A DNA stretch of 64,000 bases from Sphingomonas_B tabacisoli (GCF_042678385.1 NZ_JBHUDY010000001.1:2480001-2544000), one strand, 5' to 3'; shown: positions 9,389-18,937, counted from the first letter of the stretch. Numbers and translations are program-made. The notes: a model not told the origin generated them from the letters alone.

Positions 9389-10105
9389 TCAGCGGTTTTG
9401 CAAGATCGCAACCAGCGGGCTCACAAGGAATGGCGACGTCTTCAGCACCGCGTCGAAGACCCTGCGTCCGCCATTCTCTCCCACGTAGATAACGTCATTA
9501 GCGAACACTTCGGGATCCTCGTATATGCCTTGTCTGATTGCCCGCAAATCGTAAAGCGCAGCCATCTGCTGCTTGTTCACACGGCGGAACACGATCACAT
9601 AATTCGCGCTGGCGTATTCCGTAAGCCCTTCCGCCCGGGCAACCGCCCGCTGCAGCGTCATTCGCCCTGTTACAGGATACAGGCCCGGCTTTTGGACTTG
9701 TCCGTCGACCGTCACCATCTGATTGACCGTGTCCGCCGTGACCGTCACCTGCGGATCGCGAACATAGCGCATCAAAGCGCGACGAATTTCCCCAGCCAGC
9801 TCGGCCGTTGTTCGTCCGGACGCGTCGATCTCGCCGACGAGAGGCAATGCAAGCTTGCCGCTAGCGTCGACCTGAGCGGTCTGGCTGATGTCCGACACGC
9901 CGTAAACGTCTATCTTCACCGTGTCGAACGGGCCGATGAGGTACGATCGTTGCTCGAGGATCAGATCCTCTCGCCCTGGGGGCGGCAGCGTTCCCTTGTC
10001 GACATACTGCACGTCCGGACGGCCGACGAACTTGTTGGGCGACGCGCAGCCTGCACTGAGCAGGACGACAAGGCACGCCAGCATGGAGGGGCGGAGCAAG
10101 GTCAA
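9389..10105 (-). CDS. Polysaccharide export outer-membrane lipoprotein (Wza/GumB-like)
   Basis: 238 residues with a lipoprotein signal ending in LLSAGC (Cys20). Residues about 50-130 form the Poly_export domain (YLIGPFDTVKIDVYG), followed by a SLBB-like domain (VTVDGQVQKPGLYPV) around 145-200. Such proteins form the ring that lets the polymer cross the outer membrane and dock on the Wzc-type kinase, which is encoded 21 bases downstream. The TTG at 10105 gives a sensible positively charged n-region; ATG 10084 would leave a very short signal peptide. Shorter than E. coli Wza, like GumB of Xanthomonas. Confidence 0.88.
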   Translation of the reverse strand: MTLLRPSMLACLVVLLSAGCASPNKFVGRPDVQYVDKGTLPPPGREDLILEQRSYLIGPFDTVKIDVYGVSDISQTAQVDASGKLALPLVGEIDASGRTTAELAGEIRRALMRYVRDPQVTVTADTVNQMVTVDGQVQKPGLYPVTGRMTLQRAVARAEGLTEYASANYVIVFRRVNKQQMAALYDLRAIRQGIYEDPEVFANDVIYVGENGGRRVFDAVLKTSPFLVSPLVAILQNR

Positions 10106-10143
10106 CAGCTTCTCTTCGTTAGATTTCGTTTAAACCGCAGTGC

Positions 10144-11577
10144 TCATCTAGCGAGAACTACCCGGTCAGGGGAACCCCCAACCTTCGGCAGGCGGTCCGT
10201 CGATTTCATGCGGCGCTTGTAAGGCATCAAGCACCATATGACCAGACACGTCGCCACGGCGGCGAGAGAAGGAACGCGAAGCGGATAGTCTACTCCGCTG
10301 TGCAAAAGAAGGATCGCCAGCGCCAGCGCCGATGCTCTTCGCCAAAGCGCCCCGTCCGCCGGTTCTCTTGCGGACCAGTTTCGCGGCAGCAATCGGCGCA
10401 CTACGTAGATGCCAAACCCAGCGAATATCAGGGCGCCAGGCACGCCCCCCGTTAACACAAGTTCCAGGTAATCGTTGTGCGCATGGTTGAAGTAGCCTGG
10501 GTTGAGGAAATTGTCCGGCTCGTAAATTCGAAAGACAGGATCGAACGACCCAAACCCCGATCCAAATGGCATGAAGTCCCTGATTATTCGAACGACCAAG
10601 GGCGTGTGATCGAACCGCGCTTCGCCCTCGATACTGCCCGTCGCAAAAAGGCGGTCCAAAGCCGTTGCCCGACCAAACAGGACAAGCACGGCGACGCATG
10701 CCAGCACGACGGCGGCGGCGATGATCCAGCGGCGTTTTATGCGAGCGCCCGTTGCGGAGCCTGTCGCCAAGGCGACGAAGCCGACTGCCCCAATGGCGCC
10801 CAAAAGCAATCCTGCTCTGGAGCCGCCGACGACAATCATAACTACAAATAGGGCGGCGGCCGCGCTGGCAAGCACATTGCGAGCCAGCATCGGCAAATGA
10901 CGCGTGCCCTCGACTCTCCAGACAGCGAGAAGCGGTAGACAAAGCGCTAAAAATGCGCCTTGGTGGTTGCGATTGGCAAACAGGCCCGTCGCACCGAGAT
11001 GATGGTAGATATAGTAGTGCAAACCGCCGGTCGCGACCTGCACCACGCCTACCAGACAGCTGAGAATCCCGAAGGCGAGGATAGCCGCCAAAATCCAGTG
11101 CTGATCTCGCGGGCGGACCGCTTCTACGCTCAACGCGACCGCTACCGGGACGACGAGGTCGGCCAACGCACTGAGGGTGAGATCCGGCGTAACGGAGATC
11201 GGCCGCCAAGGCTGCGCGATGCCCGCCGCCGCGGCCGCATCGCCAAATCTCTCATGTCCTGGCAGCGACAGCCATATCGCCGGCGGCAAGGGGATCGCCT
11301 GAGCGATCATCCAAAGGGAGAGAATGCTTAGAAACCATAAAACTGCTCGCCCCCCGTGTCCGCCTCTCTCTCTGGGCAGGAGCATCATCGCGGCGGCTGT
11401 GAGAACAGCGGCGGACCGGACAATCAAAAGCGAGGTCACATCGACGCGCGCGGAGCCGCCCCCAATCGCGCAAATTGCGATCAAGCCAATCGCCAACGCA
11501 ATGCCTGCCCAGCGAGAGAAGCGCGTCATGTCACCGGCGCCTGGGGCCGAGCGCCCAAGCCCTGAAACCGCCCTCAT
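10144..11577 (-). CDS. O-antigen ligase/polymerase family membrane protein
   Basis: 477 residues, about eleven to twelve hydrophobic segments. The Wzy_C/O-antigen ligase signature is clear: FANRNHQGAFLAL around residue 205, GGSRAGLLLG around 255, and HAHNDYLELVLTGG around residue 366 in the large periplasmic loop. The ATG at 11577 overlaps the stop of the upstream adaptor gene as ATGA and has GGGGGAAAG before it. It would transfer or polymerise undecaprenyl-linked glycan in the periplasm. The coupling to a type I secretion gene is unusual and discussed in the findings. Confidence 0.85.
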   Translation of the reverse strand: MRAVSGLGRSAPGAGDMTRFSRWAGIALAIGLIAICAIGGGSARVDVTSLLIVRSAAVLTAAAMMLLPRERGGHGGRAVLWFLSILSLWMIAQAIPLPPAIWLSLPGHERFGDAAAAAGIAQPWRPISVTPDLTLSALADLVVPVAVALSVEAVRPRDQHWILAAILAFGILSCLVGVVQVATGGLHYYIYHHLGATGLFANRNHQGAFLALCLPLLAVWRVEGTRHLPMLARNVLASAAAALFVVMIVVGGSRAGLLLGAIGAVGFVALATGSATGARIKRRWIIAAAVVLACVAVLVLFGRATALDRLFATGSIEGEARFDHTPLVVRIIRDFMPFGSGFGSFDPVFRIYEPDNFLNPGYFNHAHNDYLELVLTGGVPGALIFAGFGIYVVRRLLPRNWSAREPADGALWRRASALALAILLLHSGVDYPLRVPSLAAVATCLVIWCLMPYKRRMKSTDRLPKVGGSPDRVVLAR

Positions 11578-12728
11578 CTTTCCCCCATCGCTTCCGACGT
11601 CGTCTTCAGAATCGGCTTGGTGAGATAGCGGAACACGGTCGTGCGCCCGGTCTTGATCTCGGCCGTCGCGGTCATGCCCGGCTGGATCACGATCCGCTCA
11701 CCGGGATTCTTCGGGTGCATCGGCGCCGTGTCGACGTCGAGCTGCACGCGGTAGTAGCTTTCCTGTCCCGATCCGTCGGGCTTGGAGACGGTCGTGGTGT
11801 CAGGGCTGACGAAGATCACTCGGCCCTTGGCGCTGCCGTAGATCGACGAATCATAGGCGTCGAACTTCACCGACGCGTCCTGGCCGGGGCGGATGAAAGC
11901 GATCTCCGCCGGCGACAGATGCGCCTCGACGATCAGCCGCGCGCCCGCCGGAATGATCTGCATCACTTCGTCGCCGGGCCGCAGCACCGCGCCCACGGTC
12001 GTGACGCGCAGATTGCTGACCACGCCCGCCGCCGGCGCGCGCAGCTCGGAATTGGTGAGCTGGTCGGCGCGCTGGGTGAGCGCCTGCTCGGCGGTGGTGA
12101 GCTGCTCCTGCGTCTGCGCATATTCGGTCTGAAGGTCGGCGAGATAGCGGCTGCGCCGGCTGGCGATCTGGCCCGACAGGTCGGACACCGAACGCTGCAG
12201 CCGCAGCAGCTCGGCCCGTGCGATGTCGCCGGACTGGACCAGCGGCCGATTGAGGTTCAGCTCCTGCCGCGCAAGCGAAAGCTGCGCGCCAAGCGCGGCA
12301 ACATCGGCGTTGAGCGCGCCGCGCCTGCGTTCCAGCAGCATGCGCTGGTTGCTCGCCAGCTCCGGAAAGCCGTTCACTTCCGCCGGAAACACCAGCGGCT
12401 TGTTGAACAGCTCCGCCTCGATCCGCGCCATCGTCGCCTTCAGCGCGGCGACGCGCGCCTTGCCTTCCTCGACCGCCGCCCCGGTGCTGACCTTGTCCAG
12501 CGCGACCAGCAGCTGGCCCTTGGCGACGTGGTCGCCTTCCTTGACCATGATCGCGTTGATGGTGCCTTCGGCGGCCGCCTGCACGGTCTGCACCCGGCCG
12601 GTCGGGATGACCTGCCCGCGGGCGCGCGTGATCTGGTCGAGCTCGGCCCAGGCCGACCAGACCAGAAAGCCGAGCACCGCCAGCGTCGCCAGTACGATGA
12701 CGATCAGGGAGCCGCGCGTCCGGGTCAC
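11574..12728 (-). CDS. Type I secretion periplasmic adaptor, HlyD family
   Basis: 384 residues. One N-terminal transmembrane helix (residues about 7-29), then a lipoyl/barrel-sandwich half (GTINAIMVKEGDHVAKGQLL), an alpha-helical hairpin of about 140 residues, the second lipoyl half (ELRAPAAGVVSNL) and the beta-barrel end typical of HlyD/PrtE/LapC adaptors. It bridges the ABC exporter encoded immediately upstream (4-base overlap) and the TolC-like protein. The gene also overlaps the downstream ligase gene by four bases. Cargo is not evident from the sequence. Confidence 0.92.
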   Translation of the reverse strand: MTRTRGSLIVIVLATLAVLGFLVWSAWAELDQITRARGQVIPTGRVQTVQAAAEGTINAIMVKEGDHVAKGQLLVALDKVSTGAAVEEGKARVAALKATMARIEAELFNKPLVFPAEVNGFPELASNQRMLLERRRGALNADVAALGAQLSLARQELNLNRPLVQSGDIARAELLRLQRSVSDLSGQIASRRSRYLADLQTEYAQTQEQLTTAEQALTQRADQLTNSELRAPAAGVVSNLRVTTVGAVLRPGDEVMQIIPAGARLIVEAHLSPAEIAFIRPGQDASVKFDAYDSSIYGSAKGRVIFVSPDTTTVSKPDGSGQESYYRVQLDVDTAPMHPKNPGERIVIQPGMTATAEIKTGRTTVFRYLTKPILKTTSEAMGER

Positions 12729-14803
12729 GCCTGGGCCTCCACCTTGGGCCGCGGAGGCGGCGCCTGGAGCTTCTTCACCACTTCGCCGGTCGGCCCATCG
12801 AGCACCACCTTGCCGTTCGCCATCACGATCACGCGATTGACCAGCGACAGCAGCCGCAGCTTGTGCGTGACGACGATCAGCGTCGAGTTCGGCGCAAGCT
12901 GGCCGGCGACGGCGCCCAGCGCCATTCCCTCGACGGCATCGTCCAGATTCGCCGTCGGCTCATCAAGCAGCAGCACCGGCGGCTTGGCGAGCAGCAGCCG
13001 CGTCAGACCGACCAACGTGCGCTGTCCGCCCGACAGGCCCCGCCCGCCTTCGAAGATCGGCAGGTCGAGCCCGCGCGGATGGCCGCTGACCAGTTGCATC
13101 AGCCCGCTCGCCTGCACCGCTTTCATGACGGCATCGTCGCCGGGGTTGGAGAGACCAAGCAGCAGGTTCTCGCGCAGCGTCCCGTTCACCAGGCGATAGT
13201 CCTGCGCCAGATAGCCGATATGCTGGCGCAGCACATCGGGCGCGAGCTGTGCGGCGTCCAGGCTGCCGATCATCACCCGTCCCGCTTGCGGCCGGTAAAG
13301 GCCCGCAAGCAGCCGCAGCAAGGTCGTCTTGCCGGAGCCGATGCCGCCGATGATCGCCACGCGCTCGCCTTCGCGAATCTCGAGCACCGGCAGGTCCACG
13401 CCTTCGCGCGCACCCGGATAGGCGAAGCGCACGCCTTCCAATCGCAGCGCGCCGTTGATCGCGCTCGGGCGCAGGCCCTGCACGTCGGGATCTTCGTCCA
13501 TCGGCAGCGCGAGGATATTGTCGAGCATCTTCAGCGACGCGCGCGCATAGCCCCATTGCACGATCAGGCTGGGAAGCTGCGTCACCAGCGGACCGTTTAC
13601 GCGCCCGGCGATGATCGCGCAGGCAATCAGCCCGCCGGTCGTCATCTTGCCGTAGGTCACGGCGATCGCACCGAAGGCGATCAACGCGACATAGGCGATC
13701 TGCTGCAGGGTCGAAAAGATCGAGCCCGCGGTCGAAGTCCAGCGCTTGACCGGATCTTCCGACGCGTGGATTTCCTCGATCAGCCGGTTCCAGCGCGAAA
13801 GCATCTGCCAGCCGCCGCGATTGGCCTTGATCGTCTCCGCCGCGTCGATCGATTCGACGAGAAGGCCGTTCTTCAGATTGCCGCTGATCTGCGCCCGCTG
13901 CGTATCCTTGCGGATCAGCCGCGCCAGCCCCCAGGCGATGCCGAGCGCGATCGGCAGGCTGACCAGCGGCACCAACGCCAACGCGCCGCCCAGCCCGAAA
14001 ATCACCAGCACGAAGAAGAGAGCGAACGGCAGGTCGGCAAGCAGGAACAGCGAGCCGGACGACATCATCGCCCGCACCTGCTCCAGCCCGCGGAGCTGCG
14101 CCGCCATCGTGCCGACGCCGCCGGTCCGCGCGTCCAGTCGCACCGCCTGTGCGCGGGCGAAGAAATATTCGGAGACGTCGTGGTCGATCCGCGCCGATTC
14201 ACGCTCGATCATCAGCGCCCGCGTCGTCCTCAGCGCAAAGTCGAGGAACAGCGCGACCAGCACGCCGATCGTCAACACCCACAACGTCGAATAGCCGGCA
14301 CGCGGAATGACGCGATCGTAGATCTGCATCGAATAGAGCGAGGTGGCGAGCGTGATGATGTTGGCGACGATGGTCGCGACCGTCGCCGCGATCAGCACAT
14401 CCTTGCGCGCCCACATCGCTTTCCAGAACACGTCGAACGCCGAGTTGTGCGTCCGCGCGACCGCAGCTTCGGGCAAGGTCACGTCGAACAGCGCAATGTC
14501 CGGATCATAGGGCATCGAGCGCGCCGTCCCGTCCCACACGCGCAGCCGCGCATGGCCTTCCATCTGTTCGGCGAGCAGCCAGCCTTCTTCGGGCGTCCAG
14601 GCCAGCAGCGGGAAGCGGTTTGCGCGCGGACGGCCATCGACCCGCCGCGGCAAGTCCCAGCCGGCATTTCCGGCGAGGATGGCAAGACCGTCCTCTCCGC
14701 CAAGCACGGCGAGATCGAGGGGCGCGCCCGACCAGTCGGGCGGCAGATCGGCGCCGCGCTCGCGGGCAAGGCGTTCGATAAGTACAGGAAGGGGTGCTGT
14801 CAT
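12725..14803 (-). CDS. Type I secretion ABC transporter, permease plus ATPase
   Basis: 692 residues. Residues 1-125 are a degenerate C39-like domain without a catalytic cysteine, as in LapB/HlyB-type exporters of large proteins. Then comes a six-helix membrane domain (about 140-420) and the ATPase: Walker A GGIGSGKTTLLRL near residue 490, signature LSGGQRTL, Walker B VLLLDEPTANLD and an H-loop VTHK. It drives one-step export of a protein with a C-terminal secretion signal. It is coupled by 4-base overlaps to both neighbours. No RTX-type substrate gene is visible in the window. AtrB/AtrD-like exporters of this kind are known within sphingan gene clusters. Confidence 0.92.
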   Translation of the reverse strand: MTAPLPVLIERLARERGADLPPDWSGAPLDLAVLGGEDGLAILAGNAGWDLPRRVDGRPRANRFPLLAWTPEEGWLLAEQMEGHARLRVWDGTARSMPYDPDIALFDVTLPEAAVARTHNSAFDVFWKAMWARKDVLIAATVATIVANIITLATSLYSMQIYDRVIPRAGYSTLWVLTIGVLVALFLDFALRTTRALMIERESARIDHDVSEYFFARAQAVRLDARTGGVGTMAAQLRGLEQVRAMMSSGSLFLLADLPFALFFVLVIFGLGGALALVPLVSLPIALGIAWGLARLIRKDTQRAQISGNLKNGLLVESIDAAETIKANRGGWQMLSRWNRLIEEIHASEDPVKRWTSTAGSIFSTLQQIAYVALIAFGAIAVTYGKMTTGGLIACAIIAGRVNGPLVTQLPSLIVQWGYARASLKMLDNILALPMDEDPDVQGLRPSAINGALRLEGVRFAYPGAREGVDLPVLEIREGERVAIIGGIGSGKTTLLRLLAGLYRPQAGRVMIGSLDAAQLAPDVLRQHIGYLAQDYRLVNGTLRENLLLGLSNPGDDAVMKAVQASGLMQLVSGHPRGLDLPIFEGGRGLSGGQRTLVGLTRLLLAKPPVLLLDEPTANLDDAVEGMALGAVAGQLAPNSTLIVVTHKLRLLSLVNRVIVMANGKVVLDGPTGEVVKKLQAPPPRPKVEAQA

Positions 14804-16110
14804 CGACTGATCTGCGGTTGCGGCTGCCAGCGGCAGGTGCGGAGGCCGATGCGCGCGGCCGAAGCCATCGCGCTCACTTCCGCATCCTGCACGGCCAGCT
14901 CGGCCTGGGTGACTTCAAGGGCCGCGTTCATCACGTCGAGCCAGCTCCGGCGGCCGACGACGAACAGGCGTTGATAGGAATCGGTAACGCCGCGCGCTGC
15001 CTCAGCCGCAGTGCGGCCGGCAATGACGCGTTCGCGTGCTGCGGCATTCTCTGCGAAATCCGCGGCGAGCTGCGTCTGCACATCCACATCGGCGGAGCCC
15101 ACGCGCATCTCGGCGGCGAGGCGGCGCGCCTTGGCGGCACGCTCCGCCTCGATCGGGGCGAGGCCGCCATTCAGCGCCGTGGTCAGCGACAGGCCAACGC
15201 GATCGCCGGTGACTTCGTTGCTGGAAAACTGCGCCGAAAGGTGCGGCAGATATTGCGACCGCGCGACCTTTTGATCGGCGCGTGCGACCTGGGCCGTGGC
15301 CTGCAGGCGCTTGCGCGTCGGCGAGCAGGTGGTTGCGCTCTCGACCGCGCCCGCCTCGCTGGGGTGATAGACAGCGGGATCGTAGCTCGGCGGCACATTG
15401 GGCGTGAAGCTCGGGTCGGCGAGCAGCACACGAAGCTGCTGCAGGCTGGCATCGGCCTGCGCCTTTGCGGCAATCTGCTGCTGCAGAAGCTGGGCGGTGC
15501 GCGACCGGCCGAGCTCAAGATCGACGGTCGGGCTTACTTCCTGCTGCACCCGCCGTTCGATCGACGAAACGAGCGAGCGGTGCTCCGTCAGCCCCTGGTC
15601 GAGCGCCCCCACGCGGCGGACGGCGCCGACATAAGTATAATAGGCATTGGCGACGCGCAGCGCGATGTCCTGCGCGGTTTCGTCGGTGATGGCGAGGCTC
15701 TGCCGTTCGGACGCGCGCGCGCGGTCGATCTCGCCGCTGATCCGGCCGCCCTGATAGATGGGCTGATCGACGGTCACATTCGCCGTGACATTCTGATTGC
15801 GCACGACTTGCGTGCCGCCCTCAAAACCGAACAGCCCCACCGACACGCTCGGTCCCTGCTGCCACTTGGCGGCACGGATGTCGGTCGCGGCGGCGCGATT
15901 GTTGAGGCGCGCGGCGCGCACATCGGGATTGGCTTCGATGGCGCGCGCCGTGATCGCTGCCAAGTCGGGCGGAACGCTGGACGGAACGGCCGCAGGCGCG
16001 GTCACGTTCTTGTCGGCAGGCGGGCCATAGACTTGCGCACAAAGCAACGTCGACGCGCTGGCCAGAGCCAGCGCGGCGATTCGTCCCAATCCGGTACATG
16101 AGAGACTCAT
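14800..16110 (-). CDS. TolC-family outer-membrane factor of type I secretion
   Basis: 436 residues from the ATG at 16110, which gives a signal peptide ending near CAQVYG; an upstream in-frame TTG at 16158 would add 16 residues that do not look like a signal. Two outer-efflux repeats of long amphipathic helices follow (IEANPDVRAARLNNRAAATD and RSWLDVMNAALEVTQAELAV), the TolC duplication. It forms the outer-membrane tunnel for the exporter encoded downstream. As the first gene of the minus-strand run it probably has the operon promoter in the 146 bases above it. A slightly odd stretch with a cysteine (TTCSPTRKRL) lies near residue 260. Confidence 0.9.
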   Translation of the reverse strand: MSLSCTGLGRIAALALASASTLLCAQVYGPPADKNVTAPAAVPSSVPPDLAAITARAIEANPDVRAARLNNRAAATDIRAAKWQQGPSVSVGLFGFEGGTQVVRNQNVTANVTVDQPIYQGGRISGEIDRARASERQSLAITDETAQDIALRVANAYYTYVGAVRRVGALDQGLTEHRSLVSSIERRVQQEVSPTVDLELGRSRTAQLLQQQIAAKAQADASLQQLRVLLADPSFTPNVPPSYDPAVYHPSEAGAVESATTCSPTRKRLQATAQVARADQKVARSQYLPHLSAQFSSNEVTGDRVGLSLTTALNGGLAPIEAERAAKARRLAAEMRVGSADVDVQTQLAADFAENAAARERVIAGRTAAEAARGVTDSYQRLFVVGRRSWLDVMNAALEVTQAELAVQDAEVSAMASAARIGLRTCRWQPQPQISR

Positions 16111-16256
16111 CCGCGCATCCGCTAGGGGAGTCCGACGCGCGTTTCTACCCTTAAGCAACGCCGCCGAGCCTCTGCCAACCCGGAAATCAATTTACAAAGG
16201 AACCTTTTACCAAACCCTTTGCAAGTTGTTGCGGATTCGTTTCTTCCGGTTTCAGC

Positions 16257-18335
16257 TCAGGCGCGCAGCTTCGCCTTTGCGCGATACTTGTGCAGCAACG
16301 GCTCGGTATAGCCATTGGGTTGGGCGATGCCTTCGAACACCAGGGCGCGAGCCGCCTGGAAAGCGATGCTGGCCTCGGGATCGGGCGCCATCGGGCGATA
16401 GAGCGGATCGCCGGCGTTCTGCGCGTCGACCTTCGCGGCCATGCGCAGGAAGGCGGTGTCCACCTGTTCGTTCGTGCAAACGCCATGCAGCAGCCAATTG
16501 GCGATCGCCTGGCTGGAGATGCGGAGGGTCGCCCGGTCCTCCATCAGCCCGACATCGTTGATGTCCGGCACCTTCGAACAGCCCACACCCTGATCGATCC
16601 AGCGCACGACATAGCCGAGAATGCCCTGGGCATTGTTGTCCAGCTCGTGCCGGACTTCCTCTTCGGTCCAGTTCCGCCCTTGCGCGAGCGGGATGGTCAG
16701 CAGCGCGTCGAGCGGCGGCGGCGCCTCGCCCTTCAGCGTCTCCTGCACCGCGAACACATCCACCTTGTGATAGTGAAGGGCGTGCAGCGTCGCCGCCGTC
16801 GGGCTCGGCACCCAGGCAGTGTTGGCGCCGCTCTTCGGGTGACCGATCTTCTGCTCCATCATCTCGGCCATGCGATCGGGCGCCGCCCACATGCCCTTGC
16901 CGATCTGCGCCTTGCCGCTGAGCCCGCAAGCCAGGCCGATGCGGACGTTCCTGTCCTCATAGGCCTTGATCCAGGTGCTGGCCTTCATCTCGCCCTTCGG
17001 CACCATCGGCCCGGCCTGCATCGAAGTGTGAATCTCGTCGCCGGTGCGGTCGAGGAAGCCGGTGTTGATGAACACGATCCGGTCGCGGACGGCATGGATG
17101 CACGCGGCGAGATTGGCGGAGGTCCGCCGCTCCTCGTCCATCACGCCGACCTTGATCGTATGGCGCGCGAGGCCCAGCAGATCCTCGACCGCGTCGAATA
17201 GCCGGTGGGTGAAGCGCGCTTCCTCGGGCCCATGCATCTTGGGCTTCACGATATAGATCGAACCCTTGCGGCTGTTCCGATACCGCCCCAGCCCTTTCAC
17301 GTCATGCAACCCGCACAGGCTCGTGACGATCGCGTCGAGAATCCCTTCCGGCGCTTCCTCGTTCCCGGGCAGCAGCACCGCCGGCGTCGTCATCAAATGG
17401 CCGACGTTCCGCACGAACAGCAGACTGCGACCGGGCAGCGTAAACTTGGAGCCCGACGGCGCTGTATATTCCCGGTCCGCCTGCAGGCGCCGCGTGACCG
17501 TGCAGCCGCCCTTATCGAACGTATCCTCCAGATCGCCGCGCAGAACGCCCAGCCAGTTCGCATAGGCCGCAACCTTGTCCTCGGCATCCACCGCCGCGAC
17601 CGAATCCTCCATGTCGACGATCGTCGTCAGCGCCGCTTCCAGCACCACATCGGCAATGCCGTGCGGATCGTCGCGTCCGACCGGATGCTCGCGGTCGATC
17701 ACCAGCTCGATATGCAGGCCGTTGTGCATGAACAGCACCCCGCCTTCCCGCGTCGCGAAGCGGTGCGGGCATTCCTCGCCGGTCAGCGCCTTTTCCCAGC
17801 CGGGCAGCGTCTCGTCCAGGAACGCACGCGCATAGGCGATCACCTGCCGCCCGCGCTCCACGTCATAGCCGCCCGGCTTTGCCGCACCGGGGAGTGCGTC
17901 CGTGCCGTAGAGCGCATCGTACAGGCTTCCCCAACGCGCATTGGCGGCGTTCAGCAGGAAGCGCGCATTGAGCGACGGCACCACCAATTGCGGCCCCGCC
18001 ATCTTCGCGATTTCGTCGTCGACATTCTCCGTGCCCACTTCGAACGGCGTCGGCTCGTCGACCAGATAGCCGATCTCGCGCAGGAAAGCCTGATACTCCC
18101 CCGGATCGATCGGCTGCCCCCGGCGCGCCGCATGCCAGTCGTCGAGCTGCGCCTGGATCGTGTCGCGCTTGGCGAGGATCTGGATATTCTCCGGCACGTA
18201 GCGCGCGAAGATGTCCGCCGCGCCCGCCCAGAAGGCATCCGGCGAAAGGCCGGTGCCCGGCAGGGCGCGCTGCTCGATGAAGTCGGCCAGCACGGCCGCG
18301 ATTTTCAGCCCGGAACGCTCGACCCGATCGACCAC
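16257..18335 (-). CDS. glcB: Malate synthase G
   Basis: 692 residues, shorter than the roughly 720 usual for MSG. It condenses glyoxylate with acetyl-CoA to malate. The TIM-barrel family features are present: an N-terminal clasp with VPSLNARFLLNAANARW, TTIVDMEDSVAAVDAEDK in the alpha/beta domain, GSIYIVKPKMHGPEEA, and the C-terminal GVGCSKVPDINDVGLMEDRATLRIS block that carries the catalytic acid region. No glc operon partners (glcDEF) or isocitrate lyase are next to it. It follows rimM on the same strand after 59 bases that may contain its promoter. Expected to be used for growth on acetate or C2 compounds. Confidence 0.95.
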   Translation of the reverse strand: MVDRVERSGLKIAAVLADFIEQRALPGTGLSPDAFWAGAADIFARYVPENIQILAKRDTIQAQLDDWHAARRGQPIDPGEYQAFLREIGYLVDEPTPFEVGTENVDDEIAKMAGPQLVVPSLNARFLLNAANARWGSLYDALYGTDALPGAAKPGGYDVERGRQVIAYARAFLDETLPGWEKALTGEECPHRFATREGGVLFMHNGLHIELVIDREHPVGRDDPHGIADVVLEAALTTIVDMEDSVAAVDAEDKVAAYANWLGVLRGDLEDTFDKGGCTVTRRLQADREYTAPSGSKFTLPGRSLLFVRNVGHLMTTPAVLLPGNEEAPEGILDAIVTSLCGLHDVKGLGRYRNSRKGSIYIVKPKMHGPEEARFTHRLFDAVEDLLGLARHTIKVGVMDEERRTSANLAACIHAVRDRIVFINTGFLDRTGDEIHTSMQAGPMVPKGEMKASTWIKAYEDRNVRIGLACGLSGKAQIGKGMWAAPDRMAEMMEQKIGHPKSGANTAWVPSPTAATLHALHYHKVDVFAVQETLKGEAPPPLDALLTIPLAQGRNWTEEEVRHELDNNAQGILGYVVRWIDQGVGCSKVPDINDVGLMEDRATLRISSQAIANWLLHGVCTNEQVDTAFLRMAAKVDAQNAGDPLYRPMAPDPEASIAFQAARALVFEGIAQPNGYTEPLLHKYRAKAKLRA

Positions 18336-18394
18336 CTGCCGCCTCCCATTGTGCGCTGCACCAATGGGATCGGCGCGACCCTCAAGTCAAATCG

Positions 18395-18937
18395 TCAGAC
18401 GATGAAATCGGGATCGATCGTCAGCCGTTCGGGCTCGACCGTTACGGCATGCATGGGCGCCATGAAGCTTTTGCCGTCCGGCTTCTCGATGTCGAGAACG
18501 TCGCCCGCGCCGAAATTCTCGACCGCGGTAACGGTCCCGACCGAATCACCTGAGGGCGTCACCACGGGCAGCCCGATCAAATCGGCATGATAATATTCGC
18601 CTTCGCCGAGCGGCGGCAACGCGTCGCGCGGCACGGTGAGCGTCTTGCCGCGCAGCGCCTCGGCGGCGGTGCGGTCGGGCACTTCCTTGAAGCTCGCGAT
18701 CGCCCCTGCGCCGGCGGGGCGCACCGACTTCAGCGTCAGCACGCGTCCCTCGGCCTCGAAGGACGCATAACGCTTCAATCCCTCGGCACTGTCGGTGAAC
18801 AGCTTGAGCCGCACCTCGCCGCCCAGCCCATGCGCGCCGGCAATCGCGGCAAGCGTGACGCGCTTTTCTTCTCCCCTCCCGCTTGCGGGAGGGGCCGGGG
18901 GTGGGCCCGAACGGTCGGCGTTATTCGGATCGGTCAT
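18395..18937 (-). CDS. rimM: 16S rRNA processing protein RimM
   Basis: 180 residues from ATG 18937 (a GTG two codons upstream is also possible). RimM N-domain RVTLAAIAGAHGLGGEVRLK followed by the PRC-barrel (GEYYHADLIGLPVVT, VLDIEKPDG). It assists 30S maturation and binds S19. The first 27 residues before RVTL are atypical, proline/glycine-rich and encoded by a palindromic repeat (18871-18905); a second copy upstream (18939-18971) supplies the purine-rich GGGGTGGGA just before the ATG. No other start codon lies between the repeat and RVTL, so the repeat must be translated. It follows rpsP by 46 bases. Confidence 0.93.
   Translation of the reverse strand: MTDPNNADRSGPPPAPPASGRGEEKRVTLAAIAGAHGLGGEVRLKLFTDSAEGLKRYASFEAEGRVLTLKSVRPAGAGAIASFKEVPDRTAAEALRGKTLTVPRDALPPLGEGEYYHADLIGLPVVTPSGDSVGTVTAVENFGAGDVLDIEKPDGKSFMAPMHAVTVEPERLTIDPDFIV

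Noticed and set aside
12863..14974. A 703-codon open frame on the plus strand, antisense to the ABC exporter and TolC genes
   Set aside because: The product is an Arg/His/Gln-rich low-complexity sequence, as expected from the opposite strand of GC-rich coding DNA; the minus-strand genes have clear domains.
11574..16110. The HlyD/ABC/TolC set as a drug-efflux system
   Set aside because: The ABC protein has the C39-like N-terminal domain and HlyD-type adaptor of protein exporters, unlike MacAB or RND systems.
16187..16256. Protein-like stretch ending KGSFVN just below glcB on the minus strand
   Set aside because: No start codon of its own; it is the out-of-frame continuation past the glcB stop.
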